Source of the DNA: Rhodococcus triatomae
Lineage (GTDB): Bacteria; Actinomycetota; Actinomycetes; Mycobacteriales; Mycobacteriaceae
DNA length: 64,000 nucleotides
Direction: 5' to 3'
Assembly: GCF_014217785.1 (NCBI RefSeq)
Contig: NZ_CP048814.1
Location: forward strand, 2,790,001 to 2,854,000
Shown here: positions 16,443 through 25,502 of the stretch, one piece after another
How positions within the stretch are numbered: position 1 is the first letter of the stretch
Layout of the letters: each line of letters starts with the position of its first letter
The notes under the pieces: generated by a model
Told to the model about the DNA's origin: nothing
Database searches by the model: none
Seen by the model: only the letters and a program-made list of their open reading frames with translations
Made by a program: the position numbers and the translations under genes

Positions 16443-17220
16443 GTGAGATCGTCGGGGAACGAGCGAATCCTTCGAGGAACTGATCGATGCCGGCGCATCC
16501 GCGGACGTCACCGGTTGGGACTTCACATGGCTTGAGGGCCGAGCGGCCGGGGAACGCCCGCCGTGGGGATCTGTCCGGACGCTGGCAGCGCGACTCGCGA
16601 CGGCATCCGCCCCCTTCAATATCCAGACCGGTGGTGGGGAGGTGCCGGCCGAAGCATCGACGTTCCCCGCCGTCGCGGTCGCCACGGAGTCGTGGCCGCC
16701 GAACGTGCGCAAAGCCACGCGACTGCTGCACCCCCGTGGCGTCGCCGTCGTCGCCGATCCGGACGAACCGCCGCTTCCGTTCGCGGACAATGCTCTCGAT
16801 CTGGTGTCCAGTCGTCATCCGGCGACGGTGTGGTGGAGTGAGATCCACCGGGTCCTGGCGCCGGGAGGGCGGTATCTCGCTCAGCATGTCGGGCCCGCCA
16901 GCGCGTTCGAACTCATCGAGTACTTCCTGGGCCCACAACCGCAGGCTCGTCGCTCCCGCCATCCCGACGACGAGGTGGCGGCCGCCGAAGCGGCCGGGCT
17001 CGAGATCGTGGATCTACGGACCGCGCAGCTGCAGATCACCATTCACGATGTCGCCGCCGTCGTGTATCTGTTGCGGAAGGTGATCTGGTGGGTCCCGGAT
17101 TTCACCGTGGACAGGTACCTCGACCGCCTGCGCGACTTGCACGACCGGATTCGCATCGAGGGCCCCTTCGTCGCTCACTCCACTCGTCACCTTGTCGAGG
17201 CGCGGCGACCCGAGGAGTGA
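16443..17220 (+). pseudogene. SAM-dependent methyltransferase-like gene with an apparent frameshift near its start
   Basis: The readable frame from 16447 to 17220 encodes a class I methyltransferase-like protein, with a TGGGE cofactor loop, ATESWPPNVRKA and PLPFADNALDLVSSRHP blocks. Coding sequence clearly begins by about 16460 (SFEELIDAGASADVTGW), but no ATG, GTG or TTG lies in that frame before the GTG at 16642. That GTG would discard the first 60 residues, including the cofactor loop. A GTG at 16443 would come into frame if one base were removed from the G-run near 16455-16458. I therefore read it as a recent frameshift or a sequencing error. A truncated product from 16642 (192 residues) is possible. 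Confidence 0.6.
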
Positions 17221-17242
17221 GTGCCTCCGGGTCGGGCGCGAA

Positions 17243-18214
17243 TCACTTCCCCACGAGGCGGGTACCGACCGTGTGTACCACCTGCACGTCCGGGTCCCAC
17301 GGGATGAGTGCATGGACCGATTCCTCGAGTCCGTCCAGCGGCGGCAGTGTCGCGGGACCGAGGACCGTGACGGTGGCGGTCCCGCCCTGCCAGGTGACAT
17401 CGGTGACCTCGGCTCCCGGGGTGTCGGCCAGCCACTGTTCCGCCGCCGTGGCTATCTGACGCGACCACACCGAGGACAGGGAGTTGACGACCATCGGGAC
17501 GGTAACCGCGAACAGCACGACGGCCAGCACCGCGTACGCCCGCCCTCGTCGGGACCCGGCGACGATCCCGGCTTCCCGGGCGTACCCGGCGGCGACGAAC
17601 ACGGCGGTGGCGGTGATGACCATGGCGACGACGTTGGAGGCGAACAGGACGAAGGCGCCCGCGGCCAGGGAGGGGGCGCCGGAGCCCAGGCACACTCCCA
17701 CCACCGCGAGGGGCGGTACGAGCGAGATGGCGATGGCGACACCCGGGAGTACGTCACCGACGTCTTTCCTGGCGATGGCGATGGCGCCGACCAGGCCGGT
17801 GGCCAGCGCGGCAGCGAGATCCATCAGTGTCGGGGACGTGCGGCCGAGTACCTGCGAATTGCTCAACACGTTCGTCGGATTCGGTAGCAACTGCGCGAAC
17901 ACGACACCGAGGACGACGACGAGGACGATTCCGGCGACGACGTAGAACAGGCTGTGCCGGATCAGGTGACCGCGTCCGGTCGTGATGCCCAGGCCGACAC
18001 CGAGAATGGGCGTCGACAGGGGCGCGACGATCATCGCACCGATCACGGTGGCGGTGGAATCGCCCACGACACCGGCCACGGCGATCACCGCGGACAGCGT
18101 CAGCATGACCCAGAAAGCGGACCGTTTGGCGTCTCGGTCCCCGACCGACAGGTCGAGGCGCTCGTCGAGCTGGGTCAGTGTCCGGCGTTGTCCGTCGGGG
18201 ACGATCTTCAGCAT
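17243..18214 (-). CDS. DUF389 membrane protein
   Basis: This 323-residue protein has six to seven membrane segments. It carries the DUF389 signature STATVIGAMIVAPLSTPILGVGLG near residues 53-76 and an IARKDVGDVLPGVAIAISLVPPLAVVG segment. A C-terminal soluble domain of about 80 residues follows. The family is widespread and of unknown function. The ATG at 18214 starts the conserved part; the reading frame upstream is open for another kilobase but only mirrors the YihY-like gene. The Gly/Ala-rich helix ends suggest a channel- or carrier-like protein. Confidence 0.8.
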   Translation of the reverse strand: MLKIVPDGQRRTLTQLDERLDLSVGDRDAKRSAFWVMLTLSAVIAVAGVVGDSTATVIGAMIVAPLSTPILGVGLGITTGRGHLIRHSLFYVVAGIVLVVVLGVVFAQLLPNPTNVLSNSQVLGRTSPTLMDLAAALATGLVGAIAIARKDVGDVLPGVAIAISLVPPLAVVGVCLGSGAPSLAAGAFVLFASNVVAMVITATAVFVAAGYAREAGIVAGSRRGRAYAVLAVVLFAVTVPMVVNSLSSVWSRQIATAAEQWLADTPGAEVTDVTWQGGTATVTVLGPATLPPLDGLEESVHALIPWDPDVQVVHTVGTRLVGK

Positions 18215-18282
18215 GGGAACCCACCGCCTCACGAACCAGGGCCTGTGACAACAGGATCGACGACGCGTCGCTCGCCGGAAGC

Positions 18283-19152
18283 CTACGCCTGCTCGTCCCG
18301 GAATCCCGTGGAAGACGGCGGATCCGCACTCGTGTCGCCGGCTGGTTCGGTCCCCTCGCCGACGGGAAGCGCGGCAACGACGACCGGCGCGGCAACGAGT
18401 GCCAGCGACAGCACGAACAGCCAGCCGATGACGGTGAACACGATGCCGAGGGTCCCGAAGTGTGCTTGCGCCTCCGCCGTGGCGTGCGGGAGCAGCACCC
18501 GGCCGACGGTGTGGATCGCGGTCATCAATGTCGCGGTGACGGCGCCGGTCCACACCAGCACTCGACCCGAGACGGCTCCCAGGGTGAGCAGATAGGGGCA
18601 GAGGGTCCACACACAGGCCCAGACGATCCACTGCCCGGCGACCACGAGACCGCCTGACGCGGACAGTTGAATCACCCCGACCAGCACGGACGACGCAATC
18701 ACCGCGAACAGTACCGAGAACCAACGCCAACTCTGTGCGAGCCCGATCACCGGCACCGTCCAGACTCGTCCGTACGTCCGGGCGAGCGCACGGGCGAAGG
18801 AGGTACCGGACACGACGACCATCAGGAGCCCGACGACCCCGAATGCCGCAGCGGACGAGGTCGATTCGAACTCGCCGGGTGGCATCACCGTCGAGGGATC
18901 GAATCCGAGCTGGGTGAGGAGGCTGCGACCGGCGATCGTCGAGTCCATGAAGACCGATCCCGCGATGATCACCGGGAGCACCGAAGTGAACAATTGGGCA
19001 GCGAGGGTCATCGATCGATCCACCCACTCGATACGCGCCAGGCCGACCAGTACGCGGGTGACGGTGCGTCCGGCCGGACGGCCGCGAAAGACGGCACGCA
19101 GCAGCGCGGGGTATCCCTGTTCTCGTCGATCCCTTTCCGTCGACGGCGCCAT
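18283..19152 (-). CDS. YihY/BrkB-like membrane protein
   Basis: This 289-residue protein has about six membrane segments and resembles the YihY/virulence factor BrkB family: WVDRSMTLAAQLFTSVLPVIIAGSVF at the front and a conserved mid-protein Gly/Ser-rich helix. The C-terminal 35 residues are disordered and acidic. The start at 19152 (MAPSTERDRREQGYP) is chosen over an upstream alternative because it leaves the basic amphipathic N-terminus typical of the family. Function is unknown. It is 68 bp upstream of the DUF389 gene on the same strand. Confidence 0.7.
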   Translation of the reverse strand: MAPSTERDRREQGYPALLRAVFRGRPAGRTVTRVLVGLARIEWVDRSMTLAAQLFTSVLPVIIAGSVFMDSTIAGRSLLTQLGFDPSTVMPPGEFESTSSAAAFGVVGLLMVVVSGTSFARALARTYGRVWTVPVIGLAQSWRWFSVLFAVIASSVLVGVIQLSASGGLVVAGQWIVWACVWTLCPYLLTLGAVSGRVLVWTGAVTATLMTAIHTVGRVLLPHATAEAQAHFGTLGIVFTVIGWLFVLSLALVAAPVVVAALPVGEGTEPAGDTSADPPSSTGFRDEQA

Positions 19153-19293
19153 GCGAGCAGTCCCTTCCCGGTGAGCCGGCGTGTGCGCGAACGATTCGCC
19201 GCCGAAGAGCATTCTTCCTCGCCGGACGCGCGGACGTCGTCAACTCTGCCGACGAGCCGACACCGGCATCACACCGCAACGGCAGCCGGGACA

Positions 19294-19340
19294 TTCACCC
19301 GCCACGGATGACGTCACCACCGTGCGGGTCCCCCTACCGT
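19294..19340 (+). promoter_or_regulatory. TTCACCCGC ... CCTACCGT promoter-like element (copy 1)
   Basis: TTCACCCGC begins at 19294 and CCTACCGT at 19333, 39 bases later; TACCGT fits the actinobacterial TANNNT -10 box. The same pair with identical spacing lies upstream of the GAP gene (22716-22762). It precedes the AI-2E type transporter start by 41 bp. Confidence 0.4.
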
Positions 19341-19380
19341 CGGTTCGACACGCGTGCGCCGCAGGAGAGGAGAGTGGCCG

Positions 19381-20640
19381 GTGGACGGTACCGGAGGTGT
19401 TCCCGAGGACGACCGGGCCGGTTCGTCGTCCGTACCCGATTCCCCCGATCCTCCTCCTCCGAAGATCCCCGACACACCCGACGTGCCCGACACACCTGCC
19501 GTCGCGGATCCGGCCGCTGTGCCCTGGTCGATCCCGCGCGGGTTGATCGTGTTGCTGGCCGCGGCGGGCGCGGTCGTGGCGGTTGCCGGTATCCGGGTCT
19601 TCGCCGGCGTCATCGGGCCGGTGTTCCTGGCGCTGATGCTGACGATCTCGGTGCAGCCGGTCCAGGGGTGGGCGGTGCGCCGGGGACTGCGCCCGTGGAT
19701 GGGAATGGTGGCCGCCGTCCTCGCGGTCTACGCCATCCTGATCGCACTGGTCGGGGCACTGGTGTTGACCACTGCCCAACTGGCGACCGTCCTGCCGCAG
19801 TACGAGCAGGCGTTCGACGACCTGTTCGCGGGACTGCGCGCGATGCTGGCCGACGCGGGCGTGAACGACGAGCAGATTCGGAACACCCTGGCGGGAGTCG
19901 ACCTGGCGCGGTTGGTGGGTCTGTTGGAGACCGTACTCGAGGGCATACTGTCGCTGGCGTCGAATCTGGTGTTCGTGCTGGCCCTGTTGCTCTTCATGGC
20001 CGTCGACGGGATGACGGTGGGCCGCCGGCTCGACGTCGTCGCTGGACTGCGGCCCGACATCCGCCACGCGATCGCCACGTTCACGGTGGGCACCCGTAAG
20101 TACCTCCTGGTCTCCACGGTGTTCGGGTTGATCGTGGCCGTGTGTGACGGTGCCGCGCTCTGGTTGATGGGTGTCCCGTTGCCGTTGGCGTGGGCGGTGC
20201 TGTCGTTCATCACCAACTACATCCCCAACATCGGCTTCGTCATCGGATTGATCCCACCGGCATTGTTGGCGCTCCTCGACGGCGGGCCGACGCTGATGGT
20301 GTGGGTGATCGTCCTCTATTCGGTGATCAACTTCGTGATCCAGTCGATCATCCAACCGAAGTTCGTCGGCGATGCCGTCGGCATCACGGTGACCATGACG
20401 TTCCTGTCTCTGGTGTTCTGGTCCTGGGTTCTCGGTGCCCTGGGCGCGCTCCTGGCGATACCGCTGACCCTGCTGGTCAAGGCGCTACTGCTCGACATCG
20501 ATCCCTCCGCGCGTTGGGCGATCGTCCTCATCAGTGACGAGAAGGTGGACGACGAGAAGGTGCACGACGAAAAGGACGAGAAGGAGCATCCGCCCACGAG
20601 CGCTGACGGTCCCGGCTCTCGCGATCCGGTGCCGGGGTAG
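19381..20640 (+). CDS. AI-2E family transporter (PF01594-type permease)
   Basis: This 419-residue protein begins with a Pro/Asp-rich cytoplasmic segment (1-45) and then has about eight membrane segments. Family marks are FITNYIPNIGFVIGLIPPALLALL and SIIQPKFVGDAVGITVTMTFLSLVFWSWVLGALGALLAIPL. Members are antiporter-like exporters; the AI-2 name is historical and no quorum role is implied. The GTG at 19381 follows GGAGAGGAG at good spacing. The tail has a tandem DEKV/DEK charge repeat. The immediate upstream region holds the promoter-like element at 19294-19340. Confidence 0.85.
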   Translation: MDGTGGVPEDDRAGSSSVPDSPDPPPPKIPDTPDVPDTPAVADPAAVPWSIPRGLIVLLAAAGAVVAVAGIRVFAGVIGPVFLALMLTISVQPVQGWAVRRGLRPWMGMVAAVLAVYAILIALVGALVLTTAQLATVLPQYEQAFDDLFAGLRAMLADAGVNDEQIRNTLAGVDLARLVGLLETVLEGILSLASNLVFVLALLLFMAVDGMTVGRRLDVVAGLRPDIRHAIATFTVGTRKYLLVSTVFGLIVAVCDGAALWLMGVPLPLAWAVLSFITNYIPNIGFVIGLIPPALLALLDGGPTLMVWVIVLYSVINFVIQSIIQPKFVGDAVGITVTMTFLSLVFWSWVLGALGALLAIPLTLLVKALLLDIDPSARWAIVLISDEKVDDEKVHDEKDEKEHPPTSADGPGSRDPVPG

Positions 20641-20756
20641 CGGACCGGGGCGCGGGTGGTCGGATCACCCTTGTCGGGTGAGGCCGGCTGCCGGAGCGGG
20701 TGGAACGCTGACGAGTGAATCCGGCTGCAGCCGGCCGGCTCGACGAAAGGGATTCC

Positions 20757-20922
20757 ATGAGCAGCCAGACCGATGCCACGGCGCGGCGGCCCTGACGGTG
20801 GAGCAGGCCTGCGATGCGATCGCGCCGCGCGTCGACGGGCCGCGGGAGATTCCGGCAAGCTGACGGAACTGATCGGCTACCTCGACGGACCCGACCCCGA
20901 CTTCGCCATCGTCACGCCGTAG
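20757..20922 (+). pseudogene. Possible frameshifted small gene in the 382-bp gap after 20640
   Basis: An ATG at 20757 after a GAAAGG site opens a 12-residue peptide ending in TGA. Two further coding-like stretches follow in other frames: LTVEQACDAIAPRVDG and GKLTELIGYLDGPDPDFAIVTP, the latter ending in TAG at 20922. Together they look like one small protein of about 55 residues broken by two frameshifts. The rest of 20641-21022 holds nothing I can name. Confidence 0.3.
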
Positions 20923-21022
20923 CGCCACCGGTTCGCCGCCCCGCATCGGTGCGGCTGTGGGGCGGCGGCTGTCGGCGGAAGGATCGGGGCGAGGACGGAG
21001 TGCATGTGACGTGTAGGTGCTC

Positions 21023-22702
21023 ATGAACGGGCCGTGGCGTCGGGTGCGCGACGCGCTTCCCCGCGAACGCATGAACAGGTCCGATGTTGTCGCGGGCCTG
21101 CCCGGCGCGATCGGCAGTGTGCCGGACGGAATGGCCGCGGGCGTGCTGGCGGGGGTGAGCCCCGTGCACGGTCTGTACGCGAGTATGGCCGGGCGACTGT
21201 TCGGTGGATTCTCCACCAGCACCCGGCTGATGGTGGTCACCACGACCAGCGCATCGGCGCTCGCCGCGGGGTCCGCCCTCACCGGAGTGGCACCGGAAGA
21301 CCGGCCTGCGGCGCTGGTGCTCCTCACACTGATCGCCGGCCTGGTGATGATCGTGGCCTCGGCGCTCCGGCTGGGCCGGTACACGCGGTTCGTCTCGCAT
21401 TCGGTGATGACCGGTTTCCTGGCCGGAATCGCCGCCAACATCGCCCTCGGTCAGTTGCCGGCGTTGGTCGGGGCGGACGCGGAGGGCCGATTGGCGGCGG
21501 CAAAGGCCTTGGACGTGCTCACTCATCCCAGCAGTATCGACGGGGCGTCGCTGGTGATCGGGGCTCTTGCACTGGCGCTCATGGCCGGTGTGGCCCGCAC
21601 GAGGCTGCAACTGTTCGCATCGTTGGGGGCGCTGGTCGTGCCGACCGCCCTCGTCCTGATCCTCGGGTGGGACTCGGTGACGCGGGTGTCGGAAGCGGGC
21701 GAGATCCCGACCGGATTTCCGCTGCCGGCCCTGCCGGACTTCACCTTGCTGACGCCCTCATTGGTCAGCGCGGCGTTCGCGGTGGCGGTGATCGTTCTGG
21801 TTCAGGGTGCCGGGGTGGCCGAGGCCTCGCCCAATCCGGACGGCTCCCGTTCGGCGTCCAACCGGGACTTCGCCGCGCAGGGCGTCGGCAACGTGGCCGC
21901 GGCGCTGTTCCGCGGTATGCCGGTAGGGGGCTCGGTGGGTCAGACCGCGCTCAACAGTGCTGCGGGTGCGCGCACCCGCTGGGCAGCGATCTGGTCCGGG
22001 ATATGGATGTTGGCCATTCTGGTGGCCTTCGCGGGGTTGGTCGGCCAGGTACCGATGCCCACCCTGGCCGCCGTGCTGATCGTCGCGGCACTCGGTTCCC
22101 TGGACCCCTCGCGCATCTCGGCGATCTGGAGCAGCGGATACAGCTCGCGGATCGCCCTCGTCGTGACCTTCGTGGCCACCCTGCTGCTGCCGGTGACGGC
22201 GGCGGTGGGCATCGGAGTGGCGTTGTCACTCCTGCTGCAACTCAACCAGGAAGCGCTCGACCTGAAGGTGGTGCGCCTGCAGGTGGACGGCGATCGACTG
22301 GTGGAGAGCCGGGCGCCGAAGCAATTGGCCGACAACGAGATCGCCATACTCGATGTGTACGGCAGCCTGTTCTACGCCGGGGCCCGCACGTTGCAGGCCC
22401 AACTGCCCGATCCGGCGACAGCGAGATCCCCGGTGGTGATCCTCCGTCTGCGGGGACGCACCACGGCCAGTGCCACCTTCCTGGCGGTCGTCGCCGACTA
22501 CGCACGGCGCCTCGACGCGGTCGACGGCCAGTTGTGCCTGAGCGGTGTGGACCCTCGAATCCGTGAGCTCTGGACCGACGAACTCCTGACCGCGCAGGGG
22601 GTGCGTCTCGAGTTCTTCACCGCCGGCCCGGTGCTCGGTGAATCCACGATCGCCGCGTACGCGCAGGCGCGGGTGTGGCTGCACGACCGGGACGACCAGT
22701 GA
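21023..22702 (+). CDS. SulP-family anion transporter with STAS domain
   Basis: This 559-residue protein has about 10-12 membrane segments followed by a STAS domain (roughly residues 425-545). Family marks are DVVAGLPGAIGSVPDGMAAGVLAGVSPVHGLYAS at the start, GMPVGGSVGQTALNSAAGARTRWA in the middle, and a STAS core beginning IAILDVYGSLFYAGARTL. SulP proteins move sulfate, bicarbonate or other anions, and the substrate cannot be read from sequence. Start: ATG at 21023; an in-frame GTG two codons earlier is also possible. No carbonic anhydrase or sulfate gene is adjacent. Confidence 0.88.
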   Translation: MNGPWRRVRDALPRERMNRSDVVAGLPGAIGSVPDGMAAGVLAGVSPVHGLYASMAGRLFGGFSTSTRLMVVTTTSASALAAGSALTGVAPEDRPAALVLLTLIAGLVMIVASALRLGRYTRFVSHSVMTGFLAGIAANIALGQLPALVGADAEGRLAAAKALDVLTHPSSIDGASLVIGALALALMAGVARTRLQLFASLGALVVPTALVLILGWDSVTRVSEAGEIPTGFPLPALPDFTLLTPSLVSAAFAVAVIVLVQGAGVAEASPNPDGSRSASNRDFAAQGVGNVAAALFRGMPVGGSVGQTALNSAAGARTRWAAIWSGIWMLAILVAFAGLVGQVPMPTLAAVLIVAALGSLDPSRISAIWSSGYSSRIALVVTFVATLLLPVTAAVGIGVALSLLLQLNQEALDLKVVRLQVDGDRLVESRAPKQLADNEIAILDVYGSLFYAGARTLQAQLPDPATARSPVVILRLRGRTTASATFLAVVADYARRLDAVDGQLCLSGVDPRIRELWTDELLTAQGVRLEFFTAGPVLGESTIAAYAQARVWLHDRDDQ

Positions 22703-22715
22703 GAACGGGGTGAAG

Positions 22716-22762
22716 TTCACCCGCAACGTGTGATGAGCGGCGCCCCACACCCTCCCTACCGT
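22716..22762 (+). promoter_or_regulatory. TTCACCCGC ... CCTACCGT promoter-like element (copy 2)
   Basis: TTCACCCGC begins at 22716 and CCTACCGT at 22755, again 39 bases apart. The first block is half of a 15-bp inverted repeat, GGGTGAA-G-TTCACCC, at 22708-22722. The element precedes the GAP gene start by 72 bp. Confidence 0.4.
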
Positions 22763-22833
22763 GGATTGTATGGCCCCGGGCCCCGGAGACCTACCGCAGG
22801 CGGTAGGCCGGCCATCGGGCGATGGAGGCGACG

Positions 22834-23490
22834 ATGGCCGAAGTGCTGGTGCAGCTGCTCCCGGAGATGTTGGGGCTGGTGATCACGCCCGGTGCGATCA
22901 TCGGATGCATACTGCTGCTCCATTCGCGCGAACCGATCCGCAATGCGAGCGCGTTCGGTGCCGGGTTCCTCGTCGTCTACGTCATGATCGCGGTGTCCGC
23001 GCTCCTCGGCGGCGCCTCCGATCCCGGATCGACGCCCCCGGAAACGTCGCACGGTGCCGGGCTGATGGTGGGGCTCGTGTTCCTCGCCGTCGGATGCTGG
23101 ATCGCCGGTCGCCCGCCCCGCCCGGATGCCGACCACCCCGCACTTCTGCGTGAACTCGAATCAGCGGGCCCACGGAAGGCTTTCGTCCTGGGTGTGGCGC
23201 TCGGAGTGATCAACCCGAACCTGTTCCTGATGATCTCCGGTATGAGCATCATCGCCAGCTCCACCGTGAGCCCCACCGCTGCACTGGTCGCGGCACTGCT
23301 GCTGCTGATCGCCGCTTCCCTGGATTTCCTCGTACCCATCGGGGTCTATCGCCTGCTCGGGGACCGTGCTCGCGTCGGGTTGGATCGGCTACAGGCATGG
23401 ATGCTGCGCAACAGCCGAAGTCTCACGCTGGCCGTGCTGTTCGGATTCGGTGCGCTGTTCACCGTCCGGGGAATCGTGGATCTCGTCTGA
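22834..23490 (+). CDS. GAP-family membrane protein
   Basis: This 218-residue protein has six membrane segments and resembles the GAP (Sap) family of mycolic-acid bacteria: LGLVITPGAIIGCILLLHSREP at the start, AFVLGVALGVINPNLFLMISGMSIIA in the middle. In mycobacteria a member helps deliver glycopeptidolipids to the surface; the general fold resembles LysE-type exporters. GGAGG sits six bases before the ATG at 22834, which decides that start over an ATG four codons upstream. Export of an envelope lipid is a plausible but unproven role. Confidence 0.8.
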   Translation: MAEVLVQLLPEMLGLVITPGAIIGCILLLHSREPIRNASAFGAGFLVVYVMIAVSALLGGASDPGSTPPETSHGAGLMVGLVFLAVGCWIAGRPPRPDADHPALLRELESAGPRKAFVLGVALGVINPNLFLMISGMSIIASSTVSPTAALVAALLLLIAASLDFLVPIGVYRLLGDRARVGLDRLQAWMLRNSRSLTLAVLFGFGALFTVRGIVDLV

Positions 23491-23578
23491 GACCGCCGGA
23501 CGTCTCAACCGTGTTACATCTGGTCGGCGGCCGTCCCTGTGGATCACATTCGGAATGCTGCCGCTCCATACTGGCCGG

Positions 23579-25099
23579 ATGGACGGAATCGAGAGCCTCG
23601 TCGCCGAGATGAGCGACCACCTGTGGACCTGGCTCCTCACCCCGATCGTGGTGTTCGTCGGCCTGTACATGACGATCCGTTCGGGGGTCATCCAGCTCCG
23701 GTGGATTCCGGAGATGTTCCGCACCGTCACCGATCGATCCCCGCTCGACGAGGAAGGCAGGCCGCAGTCGATCTCCGCCTTCCAGGCATTCACCGTCTCG
23801 GCGGCGTCGCGGGTCGGTGTCGGCAACATCGCGGGAGTGGGCACCGCCATCGCGATCGGCGGCCCGGGCGCGATCTTCTGGATGTGGCTCATGGCGCTCG
23901 TCGTCGCCGCAACGAGCCTCGTCGAATCGTCCCTCGGTCAGCTCTTCAAGGTGCGCGACAAGGGGGCGTTCCGCGGCGGGCCCGCCTACTACATCGAGCG
24001 AGGTCTCGGTAAGCGTTGGGCTGGAATCGCGTTCGCGATCACCTTGATCATGTGCTTTCCGTTCGCCTTCAGCTCGTTGCAGGCCAACACCCTGACCGCC
24101 ACCATCGTCGGAGTCTCCGGCGGAGATGAATCGCCCTCCTGGATTCCGTTTCTGGTGGGCGGTGTTCTCGCGGTTCTGACCGCGATGGTCATCTTCGGTG
24201 GAGTGCGCCGCATTGCCACGGTGTCCCAGGCGGCGATCCCGATCGTCGCCTTCGCATATCTGATGATCGGCATCATCATCGTCGGCATCAACGCCGAGCA
24301 GTTGCCTGCCGCATTCGCCTCGATCTTCACCGAGGCGTGGGGTGACTCGCAGGTGCTCGGTGCCACGCTGGGCACCATCATCATGACCGGTGTCAAGCGC
24401 GGCATGTTCTCGAACGAGGCCGGCCTGGGATCGGCGCCGAACGCCGGCGCGAGCGCCGCGGTGACACATCCGGTCAAGCAGGGGTTGGTGCAGACTCTGG
24501 GCGTCTACTTCGACACCTGGCTGGTCTGCTCCATCACCGCGTTCATCATCCTGGTATCGGCTCCCGACCTCTCGGATGCTCCGCGCGGTATCTACCTCAC
24601 CCAGAATGCGATCGCCGACGCCCTGGGGAGTTGGACCGGCATCATGCTCGCCGTCATCATCTTCCTGCTCGCATTCACCTCGGTACTCGGCAACTACTAC
24701 TACGGCGAGACGAACATCCAGTTCATCACCAGTCGCCCGAGGGTGCTCACCGTGTTCCGCAACGCTGTCATCGTGGTGGTGTTCCTGGGTTCGATCGCCT
24801 CGGCCGACCTGATCTGGAACCTCGCCGACGGGATCATGGGCATCATGGCGTTGATCAACCTGATTGCGATCATGCTGCTCTCCGGCGTGGCGATGAAGCT
24901 CGTCAAGGACTATTCCCAGCAGCGTCGGGACGGGCACGACCCGGTGTTCACCCGGGACAGGCTGCCGGGTGTACGCGGCATCGAATGCTGGGAGGACGAG
25001 CGCACCGTCACCGGCCCGCTCGGTGTCATCTCGCAGAAGTACCGCGACGAGAAGCACCGTGATCGTTTGCATCGGGAGGCCGACGACGGAACCGAGTGA
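23579..25099 (+). CDS. Alanine/glycine:cation symporter (AGCS family)
   Basis: This 506-residue protein has about 11 membrane segments. AGCS marks are SAASRVGVGNIAGVGTAIAIGGPGAIFWMWL near residues 75-105, GGPAYYIERGLGKRWAG, and KRGMFSNEAGLGSAPNAGASA in the later core. It imports alanine or glycine with sodium or protons. I start it at the ATG 23579 (MDGIESLVAEM), since an upstream extension overlaps the GAP gene in another frame. No strong ribosome site is visible. The tail of about 45 residues is charged and soluble. Confidence 0.9.
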   Translation: MDGIESLVAEMSDHLWTWLLTPIVVFVGLYMTIRSGVIQLRWIPEMFRTVTDRSPLDEEGRPQSISAFQAFTVSAASRVGVGNIAGVGTAIAIGGPGAIFWMWLMALVVAATSLVESSLGQLFKVRDKGAFRGGPAYYIERGLGKRWAGIAFAITLIMCFPFAFSSLQANTLTATIVGVSGGDESPSWIPFLVGGVLAVLTAMVIFGGVRRIATVSQAAIPIVAFAYLMIGIIIVGINAEQLPAAFASIFTEAWGDSQVLGATLGTIIMTGVKRGMFSNEAGLGSAPNAGASAAVTHPVKQGLVQTLGVYFDTWLVCSITAFIILVSAPDLSDAPRGIYLTQNAIADALGSWTGIMLAVIIFLLAFTSVLGNYYYGETNIQFITSRPRVLTVFRNAVIVVVFLGSIASADLIWNLADGIMGIMALINLIAIMLLSGVAMKLVKDYSQQRRDGHDPVFTRDRLPGVRGIECWEDERTVTGPLGVISQKYRDEKHRDRLHREADDGTE

Positions 25100-25284
25100 G
25101 CTGCGGGGCGCAGTGACGCCGGTTCGCCACGCAGAGGGGCAGAAAGGTCCTCGAGAACTTCGCGTGCATCGACGCCCATGCGGTCAGGAGCGGTGCCTGG
25201 GACCGTGCGATCGGCGACGTCGCCCCCTGCCTCCGCATCGGTGGTCCCGACGCGAGTTTTCGCCCTGGCTGTCGGCGCCGGGAC

Positions 25285-25310
25285 GTTGAGTTACTGCTGT
25301 TCAGGGGTGT
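25285..25310 (+). promoter_or_regulatory. Candidate SigF/SigB-type promoter in the 403-bp gap before 25503
   Basis: GTTG at 25285-25288 and GGGTGT at 25305-25310 are separated by 16 bases, close to the actinobacterial stress-sigma consensus GTTT-N15-17-GGGTAT. It lies about 190 bp upstream of a STAS antagonist gene. Apart from this I see no gene or RNA in 25100-25502. Confidence 0.3.
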
Positions 25311-25502
25311 GGACGCGCCGCCACATCGAGATCCGGATGAGCCTCCCGATTGTGCTGTGCGGTTGTGGTCTGTGCGCCAACTGTATTAGCGTCGGGACGG
25401 AGGTTGAGCAGACAGCCCGCACGCTCGAGAGCGCGGGGGTGTGCCAGCTCCGTTGCATTGGCCCCTCGCGTCGCCGTTCAGGTGTTCGATGAAGGGAGAG
25501 CT

